This document shows, in pieces, positions 52,719-61,884 of a DNA stretch of 64,000 nucleotides. The translations under genes were made by a program, and so were the position numbers. Where the stretch lies: assembly GCA_018242505.1 (NCBI GenBank), contig JAFEBU010000022.1, positions 62,001 to 126,000 on the forward strand, written 5' to 3'. This DNA is from Pseudomonadota bacterium. GTDB lineage: Bacteria > Pseudomonadota > Alphaproteobacteria > Reyranellales > Reyranellaceae. Within the stretch, counting starts at the first letter, position 1. The number at the start of each line of letters is the position of its first letter. The notes under the pieces were generated by a model. The model was given only the letters and a program-made list of their open reading frames with translations, ran no database searches and was not told where the DNA came from.

Positions 52719-53468
52719 ATGCTGAAAATCGTCAAGGATTCAGTGCTGAAAATCAGCCGCGCCTTCGGCTACGACATCGTCCCCCTGCGTGAAATGAAGG
52801 AGCGCGATTTCGCGCTCCATCTGCGTGCCCTTCTCGATTACCTGAAGGTCGATTGCGTGCTCGATGTCGGCGCCAACGCCGGCCAGTACCACGACTTCCT
52901 GCGCGACAAGGTGCTGTATGACGGCTCGATCGTGTCGTTCGAGCCGGTCGGACGCCACGTCGAGTTGTTGCGCGAGCGCGCCCGCGCCGACGGCGCCTGG
53001 CACATCGAAGGCTATGCGCTGGGCGCCAAGGACGGCAACCTGCCGATCAACGTCATGGTGTCCGACCAGTTCAGCTCCTTCCTCGAGCCGGACAACAGCC
53101 GCGTGGGCGCCTATGACGGGCTGAACGTGCCGTGCCACGTCGAGAATGTTCAGGTTCGCACGCTCGACGTGGTGATGCCTGCGTTGCAGGAACGGCTGAG
53201 GTTCGAGCGACCCTATCTCAAGCTCGATACGCAGGGCTTCGACATCGAGGTGCTGCAGGGTGCACACGGCAGCCTGCCGGAGGTGCGGGGGCTGCAGACC
53301 GAAGCCTCGGTGATCGGCATCTACAAAGGCATGCCAGGCTACATGGATACGCTGCGCTATCTCGACGAGCGCGGCTTCGATGTCACCGGCTTCTATCCGG
53401 TGAGTCGCGACAGCTCCCTGCGCCTGGTCGAGTTCGACTGCGTGATGATCAACCGTGGTGCGGCGTGA
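52719..53468 (+). CDS. FkbM family methyltransferase
   Basis: A 249-residue SAM-dependent O-methyltransferase. DCVLDVGANAGQYHDFLR is motif I, SIVSFEPVGRHVELLRERA the acidic loop, and RTLDVVMP with YLKLDTQGFDIEVLQGA the FkbM core. Such enzymes methylate sugar hydroxyls in surface glycans. Its 3' end overlaps the convergent glycosyltransferase gene by 20 bp. The membership in the locus supports glycan modification. Confidence 0.9.
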   Translation: MLKIVKDSVLKISRAFGYDIVPLREMKERDFALHLRALLDYLKVDCVLDVGANAGQYHDFLRDKVLYDGSIVSFEPVGRHVELLRERARADGAWHIEGYALGAKDGNLPINVMVSDQFSSFLEPDNSRVGAYDGLNVPCHVENVQVRTLDVVMPALQERLRFERPYLKLDTQGFDIEVLQGAHGSLPEVRGLQTEASVIGIYKGMPGYMDTLRYLDERGFDVTGFYPVSRDSSLRLVEFDCVMINRGAA

Positions 53469-54669
53469 GCTCTTCCAGCAGCGTGCAGAGCCGCGTGGCA
53501 TCGTCGCTGGCGACGAACATCTCCTGCGGCACCGCGCGCAGCCGCGCCCGGATATGCTCGTAGTCGCTGACCGTCAGCGTCTCGAAGAAGTGCACGAGCT
53601 GCTCCTCGAGCGGCCGGTCGAAGGTGAAGCCGATGTGGTGGCGCTCCAGCACCGAGCCGACCTCGAAGCTGCGTACCGCGAGGCAAGGCACGCCGAAGTA
53701 GCCCGACTCGTAGAAGCGGCAGGGCATCAGCCAGCGCGAATTGTGGTCGGTATGCTCGAGGTCGAGCGCCCAGGCGAAGTCGACATCGCGATAGAGATCT
53801 TCGAGATCCTTGTGGGGCTGGTAGGGGCCGCCGAACTCCATGTTCGGCATCCGCGCGATGGCGGTGTGGAAGCGGCCGGCGTCGACCGTGGTCAGTGCGC
53901 CGCGGAACCTGAAGACAACGCGGCCCTGCAGGCGTTCGGCCAGTCGTGTCATGAGATCGAACGTGCCCTGGCCGCGGATCAGGCCGAAGTAGCCGACCAC
54001 CCACGGGTGGCCCCGCTCGCGCGGCGGAGCCTCGGCGACCGGCCGGTCGATTGCGGCGATCGACGGATGCAGCTTGTTCTCGAGCAGGAACCACGGCCCG
54101 CGATACTTCTGCGTCGCCGCATAGTACTGGCGGTGGAAGGCGGGGGAGGACAGCACGAGCAGGCTCGCACCCTTGAGGCACAGCCGCTCGAACCAGCGCA
54201 GCAGCATCGAGCCGACGCCGCGGCCGGCGAGGAAGGGCGGGATGTCGAGCACCTCGTACACGATCGGCGCGCGGCTGAAGGCGATCAGGCGCGCAAACAG
54301 CGCCAGCACGAACTGGTCGAGGTTGCGCGCGTAGAAGAGGCCGGCATGTTTGAGGCGAGCGCGATTGGCGATGATGGCCGGCAGTGCGCCGAGCATCGCG
54401 CGCAGGCGATGCCAATAGCGTCCGTCGACGGTGAGACCGAGCGGCACGTATGGCCATGCCGGTTCGTAGCCGGTATTGTACCGGGTACGGCAGAAACCGA
54501 ACACGGTGATGTCAAAGCCGTGGTCGATGAACTGCTGGATGCGCTTCAGGGTCGTCGCATCGCTCACTTCGGAGCAGAAATAGAAAAGCTTTTTCCTGAT
54601 GCCCACTGCCGAAACGACGGCTCGATTCGGCATCTCATCGCGCACCAGCTCGTCGACCGTTCCGAACAT
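53449..54669 (-). CDS. Glycosyltransferase (GT-B fold)
   Basis: A 406-residue protein. RKKLFYFCSEVSDATTLKRIQQFIDHGFDITVFGFCRTR starts an N-terminal Rossmann half, and HPWVVGYFGLIRGQGTFDLMTRLAERL begins the C-terminal half. SRWLMPCRFYESGYFGVPCLAVRSFEVGSVLE is the donor-site region with Glu in FYESGYFGVP. It is a GT4-like enzyme with no readable donor. Met at 54669 is used; 54633 is an alternative. It is convergent with fkbM and divergent from the next GT gene. Confidence 0.8.
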   Translation of the reverse strand: MFGTVDELVRDEMPNRAVVSAVGIRKKLFYFCSEVSDATTLKRIQQFIDHGFDITVFGFCRTRYNTGYEPAWPYVPLGLTVDGRYWHRLRAMLGALPAIIANRARLKHAGLFYARNLDQFVLALFARLIAFSRAPIVYEVLDIPPFLAGRGVGSMLLRWFERLCLKGASLLVLSSPAFHRQYYAATQKYRGPWFLLENKLHPSIAAIDRPVAEAPPRERGHPWVVGYFGLIRGQGTFDLMTRLAERLQGRVVFRFRGALTTVDAGRFHTAIARMPNMEFGGPYQPHKDLEDLYRDVDFAWALDLEHTDHNSRWLMPCRFYESGYFGVPCLAVRSFEVGSVLERHHIGFTFDRPLEEQLVHFFETLTVSDYEHIRARLRAVPQEMFVASDDATRLCTLLEELTPHHG

Positions 54670-54796
54670 GCGCTCCAGTATCGACGCTAGCTTGGACCGC
54701 CGATGTGACCAATCTGTGGCGCCCTCGCACGTGCAAAAAAAGGCGTCACAGGTTGATCACTGGCCGAAAGAGCGGGCTCGTTGTCTCTATGCCGGC

Positions 54797-55969
54797 ATGG
54801 ATGCGCACTTGGACACGACGGTCCCGATCGACGCCGTGACGATTACCCGTAAGCCTCGTTTCGAGCAACTCGCGATCACCTCGGTCTTCGGCAATCCGCT
54901 CGAGCGGCGGACATGGTCGGGCGCGCCCGCCAACCTCGCCGGCGGTCTCTCCAGGCTCGGCGTCGACGTGAAGGGCATCCATTCGCACATCGGCAAGCTC
55001 ACCAAGGTCGGCATTGCCGCGTCGGACATGCTGGTCGGTCGCGGCCGGCCGCGGACCGGCGAACAGGTGTTGCGCAGCCTCGCCGCCCGCCGGCGGCTCG
55101 CCGCACGGGTCTCGGAGGCGGCGCGGAGCATGGGCATGCGCCATGTCCTGCATTGCGGGACTCTCGACCTGTTGCCGCAGGTCGATGCGGGGTCCGACAT
55201 CCGGCACTACCTCTACTGCGATCATACGTGGGCGCTCGCCGCGCCGTACCACGTGCATGCGCCATATTTCACGCACCGTGCCATGGAGGCCTTCGATCAG
55301 GCCGAGCGCCAGTCGCTGAATGGCGTCGAGCACGTCTTCACCTTCGGCCGTTACGTTCGAGACAATCTGATTGCCCACTATGGTCTCGCGCCAGATCGCG
55401 TCACTGCCGTAGGATCGGGCATGGGATCGATCGAGCCCTGGTACGGCCCCAAGGACTACTCGCAGCCGAAGCTCCTGTTCGTCGCCAAGCACCTGTTCCA
55501 GGCCAAGGGCGGCGTCCTGCTGGTCGAGGCGTTCCGTCGGGCGCGCCAGCGCCGGCCGGATCTTGCGCTCACCATCGTGGGCGACCAGCGCAGCCGCGCC
55601 CATGTCGAAAGCGTTCCGGGCATCGAGTTGCGCGATCACCTGCCGTGGGAGGAGCTGCAGCAGCTTTACCGCGACTCGGTGCTGCTGGTGCAGCCGATGC
55701 TCAACGATCCGTGGGGCCAGGTTTATCTCGAAGCGATGGTTTCGCGCACGCCGGTGATGGGGCTCGACCGCAACGGCCTGCCGGAACTGGTGGATGGCGG
55801 ACGGCACGGTTTCCTCGTCGAGCGTGCCGATCCCGCTGCGCTGGCGGATGCCATCGTCGACGCGCTCTCCGATCCCGGTCGGCTGGAGCGGATGGCATCG
55901 GTTGCCCAACGTCACGCGGTCCAGACATATTCCTGGGACCGTGTCGCAGAACAAGTCCTTTTCTCCTGA
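54797..55969 (+). CDS. Glycosyltransferase family 4
   Basis: A 390-residue GT-B enzyme. The N-terminal part ITSVFGNPLERRTWSGAPANLAGGLSRLGVDVKGIHSH is an acceptor-domain start. LLFVAKHLFQAKGGVLLVEAFRRARQRRPDLALTIVGD and LLVQPMLNDPWGQVYLEAMVSRTPVMGLDRNGLPELVDGG give the EX7E donor signature. Met at 54797 is chosen; the open frame upstream is proline- and serine-rich shadow. It lies 18 bp before gmd, so it begins the plus-strand gmd-fcl-wzx operon and could be the fucosyltransferase, which is only inference. Confidence 0.85.
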   Translation: MDAHLDTTVPIDAVTITRKPRFEQLAITSVFGNPLERRTWSGAPANLAGGLSRLGVDVKGIHSHIGKLTKVGIAASDMLVGRGRPRTGEQVLRSLAARRRLAARVSEAARSMGMRHVLHCGTLDLLPQVDAGSDIRHYLYCDHTWALAAPYHVHAPYFTHRAMEAFDQAERQSLNGVEHVFTFGRYVRDNLIAHYGLAPDRVTAVGSGMGSIEPWYGPKDYSQPKLLFVAKHLFQAKGGVLLVEAFRRARQRRPDLALTIVGDQRSRAHVESVPGIELRDHLPWEELQQLYRDSVLLVQPMLNDPWGQVYLEAMVSRTPVMGLDRNGLPELVDGGRHGFLVERADPAALADAIVDALSDPGRLERMASVAQRHAVQTYSWDRVAEQVLFS

Positions 55970-55987
55970 ACAGGAAGGCCAAATTAT

Positions 55988-57079
55988 ATGTTCAAGCAAG
56001 CGGATAAAGTCGCTCTCATCAGCGGCGTCACGGGCCAGGACGGCGCCTATCTGGCCGATCTTTTGCTAAGCCGGGGCTATGTCGTGCACGGCATCAAGCG
56101 ACGGGCCTCATCGCTCAACACCGAGCGCATCGACTATCTCTATCGCGATCGCCACGATGCCGGCGTGCGGCTGTTCCTGCATTACGGCGACATGACCGAC
56201 TCGACCAACATCCTGCGGCTGATCGGCGATACCCGGCCGACCGAGATCTACAATCTCGCCGCCCAGAGCCACGTGCAGGTGAGCTTCGAGACGCCGGAAT
56301 ACACCGCCAACACCGACGCGCTGGGGACGCTGCGCATGCTGGAGGCGATCCGCATCCTGCGCATGGAGGACCGGGTCCGCTTCTACCAGGCCTCGACCTC
56401 GGAGCTGTTCGGCAAGGTGCGCGAGACGCCGCAGCGCGAATCGACGCCGTTCTATCCGCGCAGCCCCTACGCGGTGGCCAAGCTCTACGCCTACTGGATC
56501 ACAGTGAACTACCGTGAGGCGTACAACATGCATGCCTCCAACGGCATCCTGTTCAACCACGAATCGCCGATCCGCGGCGAGACGTTCGTGACCCGCAAGA
56601 TCACGCGCGCGGTTGCGGCGATCGAGCGCGGCCTGCAGGAACGGCTCTTCCTCGGCAATCTCGACGCCAAGCGCGACTGGGGCCATGCCCGAGACTATGT
56701 CGAGGGAATGTGGCGGATCCTCCAGCAGGACGAGCCGGACGACTACGTGCTGGCGACCGGCGAGACGCATACGGTGCGTGAATTTGTCGAGCTTGCTTTC
56801 CGGCAGATCGACCGCCACATCGAATGGCGGGGTAGCGGCGCCGACGAGACCGGCGTATGCAAGCGTACCGGCAAGGTGCTGGTGGCCCTCGACCCGGCTT
56901 ATGTACGGCCGACCGAGGTCGACCTGCTGCTGGGTGATGCGAGCAAGGCGGCGGCCAAGCTGGGCTGGAAGCATCGGACGACCTTCCCGGAGCTCGTCGC
57001 CGAGATGGTCGAGGCCGATCGCATGATCCTGCAGAGCACTGGAGCACGCCATGAACCCGTCCTACACGCTGCGCAATAA
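55988..57079 (+). CDS. gmd: GDP-mannose 4,6-dehydratase
   Basis: Converts GDP-D-mannose to GDP-4-dehydro-6-deoxy-D-mannose. It has 363 residues. The NADP motif is [78 protein letters not shown] carries the Thr/Ser, Glu and YxxxK residues; [20 protein letters not shown] is also typical. AAGGCC lies at about the right distance before the ATG. It overlaps fcl by 29 bp, a tight operon. Confidence 0.96.
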   Translation: MFKQADKVALISGVTGQDGAYLADLLLSRGYVVHGIKRRASSLNTERIDYLYRDRHDAGVRLFLHYGDMTDSTNILRLIGDTRPTEIYNLAAQSHVQVSFETPEYTANTDALGTLRMLEAIRILRMEDRVRFYQASTSELFGKVRETPQRESTPFYPRSPYAVAKLYAYWITVNYREAYNMHASNGILFNHESPIRGETFVTRKITRAVAAIERGLQERLFLGNLDAKRDWGHARDYVEGMWRILQQDEPDDYVLATGETHTVREFVELAFRQIDRHIEWRGSGADETGVCKRTGKVLVALDPAYVRPTEVDLLLGDASKAAAKLGWKHRTTFPELVAEMVEADRMILQSTGARHEPVLHAAQ

Positions 57080-58013
57080 GAAGGTCTGGGTCGCCGGCCA
57101 TCGCGGGCTGGTGGGCAGCGCCTTGGTGCGCCGCCTGCAGAGCGAGGATTGCGAGATCGTGACCGCGCCGCGCGAGGCGGTGGATCTGCGCCGGCCCGAC
57201 CAGGTCGAGAAATGGATGCGCGACGTGCGCCCGGAGGCGGTCTTCCTGGCCGCCGCTCGGGTCGGCGGCATCCATGCCAACAGCACGCGGCCGGCGGAGT
57301 TCATCCACGACAATCTCGCGATCCAGACGTCGGTGGTCGAGGCCAGCCGCAAGGCAGGGGTCGAGAAGCTTCTGCTGATGGGGTCATCCTGCATCTATCC
57401 GCGGCTGGCGCCGCAGCCGATCCCGGAGGAGGCGCTGCTGACCGGGCCGCTCGAGCCGACCAACGAATGGTACGCGGTCGCCAAGATCGCCGGCATCAAG
57501 CTCGGTCAGGCCTATCGTCGCCAGTACGGCTGCGACTACATCTCGGTCATGCCGACCAATCTCTACGGCATCGGCGACAATTTCGACCGAATGCAGAGCC
57601 ATGTCGTGCCGGCCCTGATCCTGAAGGCGCACGAGGCCAAGCTCGCCCATGCGCCGCAGATCGAGGTGTGGGGCACCGGCAAGGCGCGGCGCGAGCTGCT
57701 CTATGTCGACGATGCCGCCGACGGCATGGTTTTCCTGATGAAGAACTATTCGGATGAGGGGATCGTCAATATCGGTACTGGCCAGGACGTGCCGATCGCC
57801 GATCTGGTCCGCTCGGTGTGCGAGGCGGTGGGCTATCAGGGCGCGCCGCACTTCGACACGTCGCGGCCCGACGGCACGCCGCGCAAGGTTGTCGATGTCA
57901 GCCGCATCAGCGAGATGGGCTGGACCGCACGCACATCGCTGAAGGACGGGCTCGCGCTCACCTATCGCTGGTTCCTCGAGAATGTGGCCACGGAAAAGCG
58001 CCGCGTCGCCTGA
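57051..58013 (+). CDS. fcl: GDP-L-fucose synthase
   Basis: A 320-residue epimerase-reductase that turns the Gmd product into GDP-L-fucose. [20 protein letters not shown] is the NADPH site. [43 protein letters not shown] contains the catalytic Ser, Cys, Tyr and Lys. LYGIGDNFD and [20 protein letters not shown] complete the fold. It starts inside gmd (29-bp overlap) and its 3' end overlaps the flippase start by 32 bp, so translation is coupled across all three genes. Confidence 0.95.
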   Translation: MNPSYTLRNKKVWVAGHRGLVGSALVRRLQSEDCEIVTAPREAVDLRRPDQVEKWMRDVRPEAVFLAAARVGGIHANSTRPAEFIHDNLAIQTSVVEASRKAGVEKLLLMGSSCIYPRLAPQPIPEEALLTGPLEPTNEWYAVAKIAGIKLGQAYRRQYGCDYISVMPTNLYGIGDNFDRMQSHVVPALILKAHEAKLAHAPQIEVWGTGKARRELLYVDDAADGMVFLMKNYSDEGIVNIGTGQDVPIADLVRSVCEAVGYQGAPHFDTSRPDGTPRKVVDVSRISEMGWTARTSLKDGLALTYRWFLENVATEKRRVA

Positions 58014-59496
58014 CGCGGAGCTTGATGTCGGCCATCTGATCCAGGACGCCGGGCGCCGCTCCAGACGCGGCGGCGCGATCCTGTTGTCGGCTCAGGCTGT
58101 CCGCGTGCTGGGTCAGATGGGCACGCTGGTCGTGCTCGCCCGCCTGTTGCCGCCCTCGGCCTTCGGCCTGCTGGCGATGGTTGGCGCGATTGGCCTCATC
58201 CTGGATCTCGTCAAGGAGTTCGGCCTTTCGGCCGCCACGATCCAGAAGAACGACATCACCCAGGCGCAGGTGTCGGCGCTGTTCTGGATCAATTCGAGTG
58301 TCGGCGCGGTGCTGGGCTTGGGCCTGTTCCTCGCCGCGCCGCTGCTCGCCGAATTCTACGGACAGCCCGAGCTCACCGATGTGACGCGCTGGATGTCGCT
58401 GGCCTTCGTCGCCAGCGGTCTTGCCGTGCAGCACTGGGCGCTGCTGCGCCGCCAGATGCGGTTCGCCACCATTGCCGGCCTCGAGACGACCAGCGACTTC
58501 CTGAGCTTCGCCGCCGGCATCGGCCTTGCGCTCTGGGGCGCCGGCTACTGGGCCCTGGTGGCGCAGCGCTTGTGCGGACCGCTGTTCCAACTGTTCGGAA
58601 GCTGGGTGCTTTGCCGCTGGCGACCGGACATGCCGCGGCCGACGGCGGGCGTGCGCACGCTGCTGACTTACGGCGCGTCGGTCACGGGCAGCCAGCTTGC
58701 CGTCGCCTTTGCCCGCAGCATCGACCAGATCCTGATCGGCTGGCTGTGGGGGCCGGTGCTGCTCGGCCTCTACGAGCGCTCGACGCGGCTGCTGATGATG
58801 CCGGTCAATGCCATCGGTGCGCCGGTCTATGCCGCGGCCATGCCGGCGCTCAGCCGCCTGTTGGAGCAGCCGGACCGCTACCGCTCTCTGTTCGGCCAGG
58901 TGATGCAGAAGATCGCGTTGCTCACTATGCCGGCCTTTGCGCTCTCTGCCGTCACCGCCGACTGGGTGGTGGCGATCTTGTTCGGGCCGTCGTGGAAGCA
59001 GGCGGTGCCGCTCGTCGCCCTGTTCAGCGTCGCCGCCACCTGTCTTCCGGTCGCGCAGACCTCGGGCCTGCTCTACATGTCGCAGGCCCGCACCACCGAG
59101 ATGCTGCGCGCAGGCCTGATCGACGCCGCGATCACGGTGGTTTCGATCCTGGCCGGGCTGCATTGGGGGCCGGTCGGGGTTGCGGCATCGCTGGCTGCAG
59201 TCGGCGTGCTCGTGCGCATGCCGCTGAGCTTCTGGCTCGCGACCCGCCACGGCCCGGTGTCGGTCGGCGCACTCTGGCGGGCGATCGCGCCGCCGGCCTC
59301 GGCCGCGATCGCGGTCGGCGTGTCGGTGGGAATCCTGCGCTATTTCATGCAGGCGCCGACGGTCGCCGCCCTAGCTGCGGCGGCCGCCCTCGCGCTGTCG
59401 GTTCTGCTGCTTACCCTGTTCGCCTGGCCCGAGACGCGGCGCGAGGTCCTGGCGCTGCTGTCCGGCAAGCTGCCGCGGCCCTCGGCCTCCGGCTGA
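57982..59496 (+). CDS. Lipopolysaccharide/oligosaccharide flippase, Wzx-like (MOP superfamily)
   Basis: A 504-residue membrane protein with about 12-14 hydrophobic helices. A basic cytosolic N-terminus of about 30 residues precedes GGAILLSAQAVRVLGQMGTLVVLARLLPPSAFGLLAMVG, the start of the polysaccharide synthase domain. LTYGASVTGSQLAVAFARSIDQILIGWLWGP is typical of the second bundle. It would flip lipid-linked repeat units. Start ATG 57982 lies within fcl; a start near 58024 is possible. The locus has both a Wzx and an ABC exporter, so two glycans may be assembled. No Wzy polymerase is seen in the window. Confidence 0.9.
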   Translation: MWPRKSAASPDAELDVGHLIQDAGRRSRRGGAILLSAQAVRVLGQMGTLVVLARLLPPSAFGLLAMVGAIGLILDLVKEFGLSAATIQKNDITQAQVSALFWINSSVGAVLGLGLFLAAPLLAEFYGQPELTDVTRWMSLAFVASGLAVQHWALLRRQMRFATIAGLETTSDFLSFAAGIGLALWGAGYWALVAQRLCGPLFQLFGSWVLCRWRPDMPRPTAGVRTLLTYGASVTGSQLAVAFARSIDQILIGWLWGPVLLGLYERSTRLLMMPVNAIGAPVYAAAMPALSRLLEQPDRYRSLFGQVMQKIALLTMPAFALSAVTADWVVAILFGPSWKQAVPLVALFSVAATCLPVAQTSGLLYMSQARTTEMLRAGLIDAAITVVSILAGLHWGPVGVAASLAAVGVLVRMPLSFWLATRHGPVSVGALWRAIAPPASAAIAVGVSVGILRYFMQAPTVAALAAAAALALSVLLLTLFAWPETRREVLALLSGKLPRPSASG

Positions 59497-60383
59497 TCCG
59501 ATCAGGCCGCAGCAGTCCGGCCGGCCGCTCGCGGGTCGCGCGGCCGTCTGCCCCTCGTCGCCGGGTGGCAGGAAGATGAAATTGCAGATTGAAGTCGCCA
59601 AGCTTGGCGCGGCCACGCAGGCCGCCGCAGTCCGGCCGGCGGCTCGCGGATCGCGCGCGGCCGTCTGTCTCCCGTCGCCGGGTGGCAGGAAGATGAAATT
59701 GCAGATTGAAGTCGCCAAGCTTGGCGTGGCCACGCAGCACTGCGGCCATGTCCGGGGCCGGCCGGTGTCGCACAATTCGGGTGACCGGTGTTGCACGACA
59801 GGGAACGCCTCGATGCCATGCGGCTCGCCGGCATGGATGTCGTAGCCGCGCGGTATCACCCGCCGTGATGAGCGCCGAAGTCCGCGCGATTCCCCTGACG
59901 CCCGTCGCGCCCCGATCTCGACCGGCAGGCGCGGCCGACGGCGAGAAGCTGCCGTGGTCACGGGAATATGGAGGGTCGCCCCGCCGGCGCGGCCGACGGC
60001 GAGGGGCTGCCATGGTCGCGGGAATATGGAGGGTCGCCCTGCCGGCGCGGCCGACGGCGAGGGGGAGGGTCGCCCCGCCGGCGCGATCGGACCGCGCGGT
60101 CGGATAGCGAGTGTGGGCCTCGGACGGGACCCTGAGATATCCCTTGTCCCTGAGATATCCCTTATCCCCAAGATATCCCTTATCGATGGATCATGCCGCG
60201 ATCCGGGTTCATCGGCTCTGAAACGTCGGCTGCAGCGTCGGGGCCGGCGTCTCCGCCGGGGGCGGGCCAGCCGCCGCGCCGTTCTCTGTGCGGCCTGCTG
60301 CGACCGGGCTGGCCGCCCTTCGGCGGCCTGATTGCCCGCCGGCCTGACCGCCTCAAGCGGAAAGACGCATGGCTTGGCGGGGC
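59497..60383. repeat. Gene-free, highly repetitive region
   Basis: 887 bp with no convincing gene, containing three separate tandem repeat families. Family one is a ~116-bp unit in two copies, 59504-59618 and 59619-59735, sharing ATGAAATTGCAGATTGAAGT. Family two is a 58-bp unit with about 2.5 copies between about 59930 and 60085, sharing CGGGAATATGGAGGGTCGCC. Family three is an 18-bp unit in three copies at 60132-60185, CTGAGATATCCCTTATCC. It separates the convergent flippase and acyltransferase genes. Confidence 0.85.
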
Positions 60384-61376
60384 TCAGGCGATGCGAGCCA
60401 CAGGGGGCTTCAGGAAACGGCGCAGCCAGGTGTTGGTTGGCTTTTCCAGCACCCAGAAAGAAATGACGGCGACGGCGATGCTGAGCGCAATCGTGACGAT
60501 GGCAGCCGCGATCGCCTTGACCGATGGGATCGTCATCGGATCCACCGTCTTCTCGACCACGCCGACGACGTAGGGGTGCAGCAGGTAAAGCGAGTAGCTG
60601 GCGTCGCCGACCAAAACGACGGCAGGCGGCACCCACAGGCGCCCTTCCAGGGATAGCGCCGCCAGGACGACGAGCAGGGACAACGGCGCGCAAATGGCGA
60701 CGTCGTAGTCCTTCGACCCGAGCACCGTCTGGAAAGACATGCCGATGACCGCCATCACGGCGATGCCAACGGCCAACAAGGCCGGCACCGACTTCAGCCA
60801 AGCAGGCTTCCTGGCATAGATATGGAAGGCCGCCATCCCGAGGACGAATTCCAGGAGTCGCGGGTTGAACCAGAAGCTCCACGGCAAAGTGAACGTGGCG
60901 ATCCGGCCCAGCAGGCACAGCCCGATCAGGATCAATGCACAAACAAGGGGCGCGTGTTTCGGCGACACCGCAAGGCTGATCGCGAACATGACATAGAAGA
61001 ACATCTCGTAGTTGAGCGTCCATCCCAGGAACAGGATCGGCTGGACCAATCCGGTCGGACGCTCGTACGGGACGAACAGCAACGATTTCACGAAGGTTGT
61101 CGTGTCCGCTTCCGTCGATTGCAGGAGGGAAGGAAAGGTGATTGCCAGGGCAGCCACCGCCGCCGTCGCCACCCAATAGAGCGGCACGATCCGGATGAGA
61201 CGTTTTGCGAAGAAATGATCGGGTTGCCGAGTGGCCACATAGCAGACGATGAAGCCGCTGATTATAAAGAAGACATCAACGCCGAAATAACCGATGCCAA
61301 TCAGGTGTATATGAAAAAACAGCACACCCAACGCCGCTATAGCCCGCAGACCCTGAATGGTCGCCAATCTACTCAA
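60384..61376 (-). CDS. Acyltransferase family 3 (OafA-like) membrane protein
   Basis: A 330-residue integral membrane O-acyltransferase with about ten hydrophobic helices. RLATIQGLRAIAALGVLFFHIHLIGIGYFGVDVFFIISGFIVCY carries the catalytic His (FFHIH) and the Arg in QGLRAIAA. FFAKRLIRIVPLYW (RxxRxxPxYW-like) and VGDASYSLYLLHP complete the family pattern. It would acetylate or otherwise acylate sugars of the surface polysaccharide. The C-terminal periplasmic SGNH domain of longer OafA proteins is absent. Confidence 0.92.
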   Translation of the reverse strand: MSRLATIQGLRAIAALGVLFFHIHLIGIGYFGVDVFFIISGFIVCYVATRQPDHFFAKRLIRIVPLYWVATAAVAALAITFPSLLQSTEADTTTFVKSLLFVPYERPTGLVQPILFLGWTLNYEMFFYVMFAISLAVSPKHAPLVCALILIGLCLLGRIATFTLPWSFWFNPRLLEFVLGMAAFHIYARKPAWLKSVPALLAVGIAVMAVIGMSFQTVLGSKDYDVAICAPLSLLVVLAALSLEGRLWVPPAVVLVGDASYSLYLLHPYVVGVVEKTVDPMTIPSVKAIAAAIVTIALSIAVAVISFWVLEKPTNTWLRRFLKPPVARIA

Positions 61377-61884
61377 TATTGATCTTTCCCTCCGATAAGC
61401 AACTCGTTGCTACACAACATTGCCGTCGCCGACAACGTTTGCGGCATCCGAGGGGTGTTACGCGAGACGTTCGATGTGGTTGCAGCTAGACGGAAGGTAC
61501 TCCACGAAATTCTACAGCAGCACATGGCGGTTCTACGGCAACGCATGGCCAGCGGCGACGAGACGTGACCATCGCGACGTGACCACCGCGCCGCGTGATG
61601 CAGATCCGGGCGGGCGCATGCTCGGCGTAGCAGGCTGCAGCTGACGCCGAGGGCCTCGATCACTGGCAGAGGTGGCTTTTAGGCACAGTCGTCCGGCCTG
61701 CAAAGGCTCGGACGGTGATCATGTAGTGATAAGAAGACCGACCTTCGCGGCCGATCACATAATTATGTCACTATCTACCTATTCCCTCTTCTGGCGGCAT
61801 CTGTGAAGAAGGTCGCCGGATGCTCGGAGTCTGTGCGGGCCGGCCGATGTATCACGTTGACCGAAAGCGGCTAGGGAGAGACTT
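61377..61884. other. Intergenic gap, likely promoter region
   Basis: 508 bp with no gene supported. The last 140 bp are AT-rich. They contain a perfect 12-bp palindrome ACATAATTATGT (61757-61768) about 117 bp before the β-helix gene. It probably holds divergent promoters for the acyltransferase and β-helix genes. Confidence 0.4.

Noticed and set aside
59371..61176. Long minus-strand open frame across the repetitive region
   Set aside because: It is an Arg/Pro-rich shadow of the acyltransferase gene continuing through GC-rich repeats; no family resemblance.
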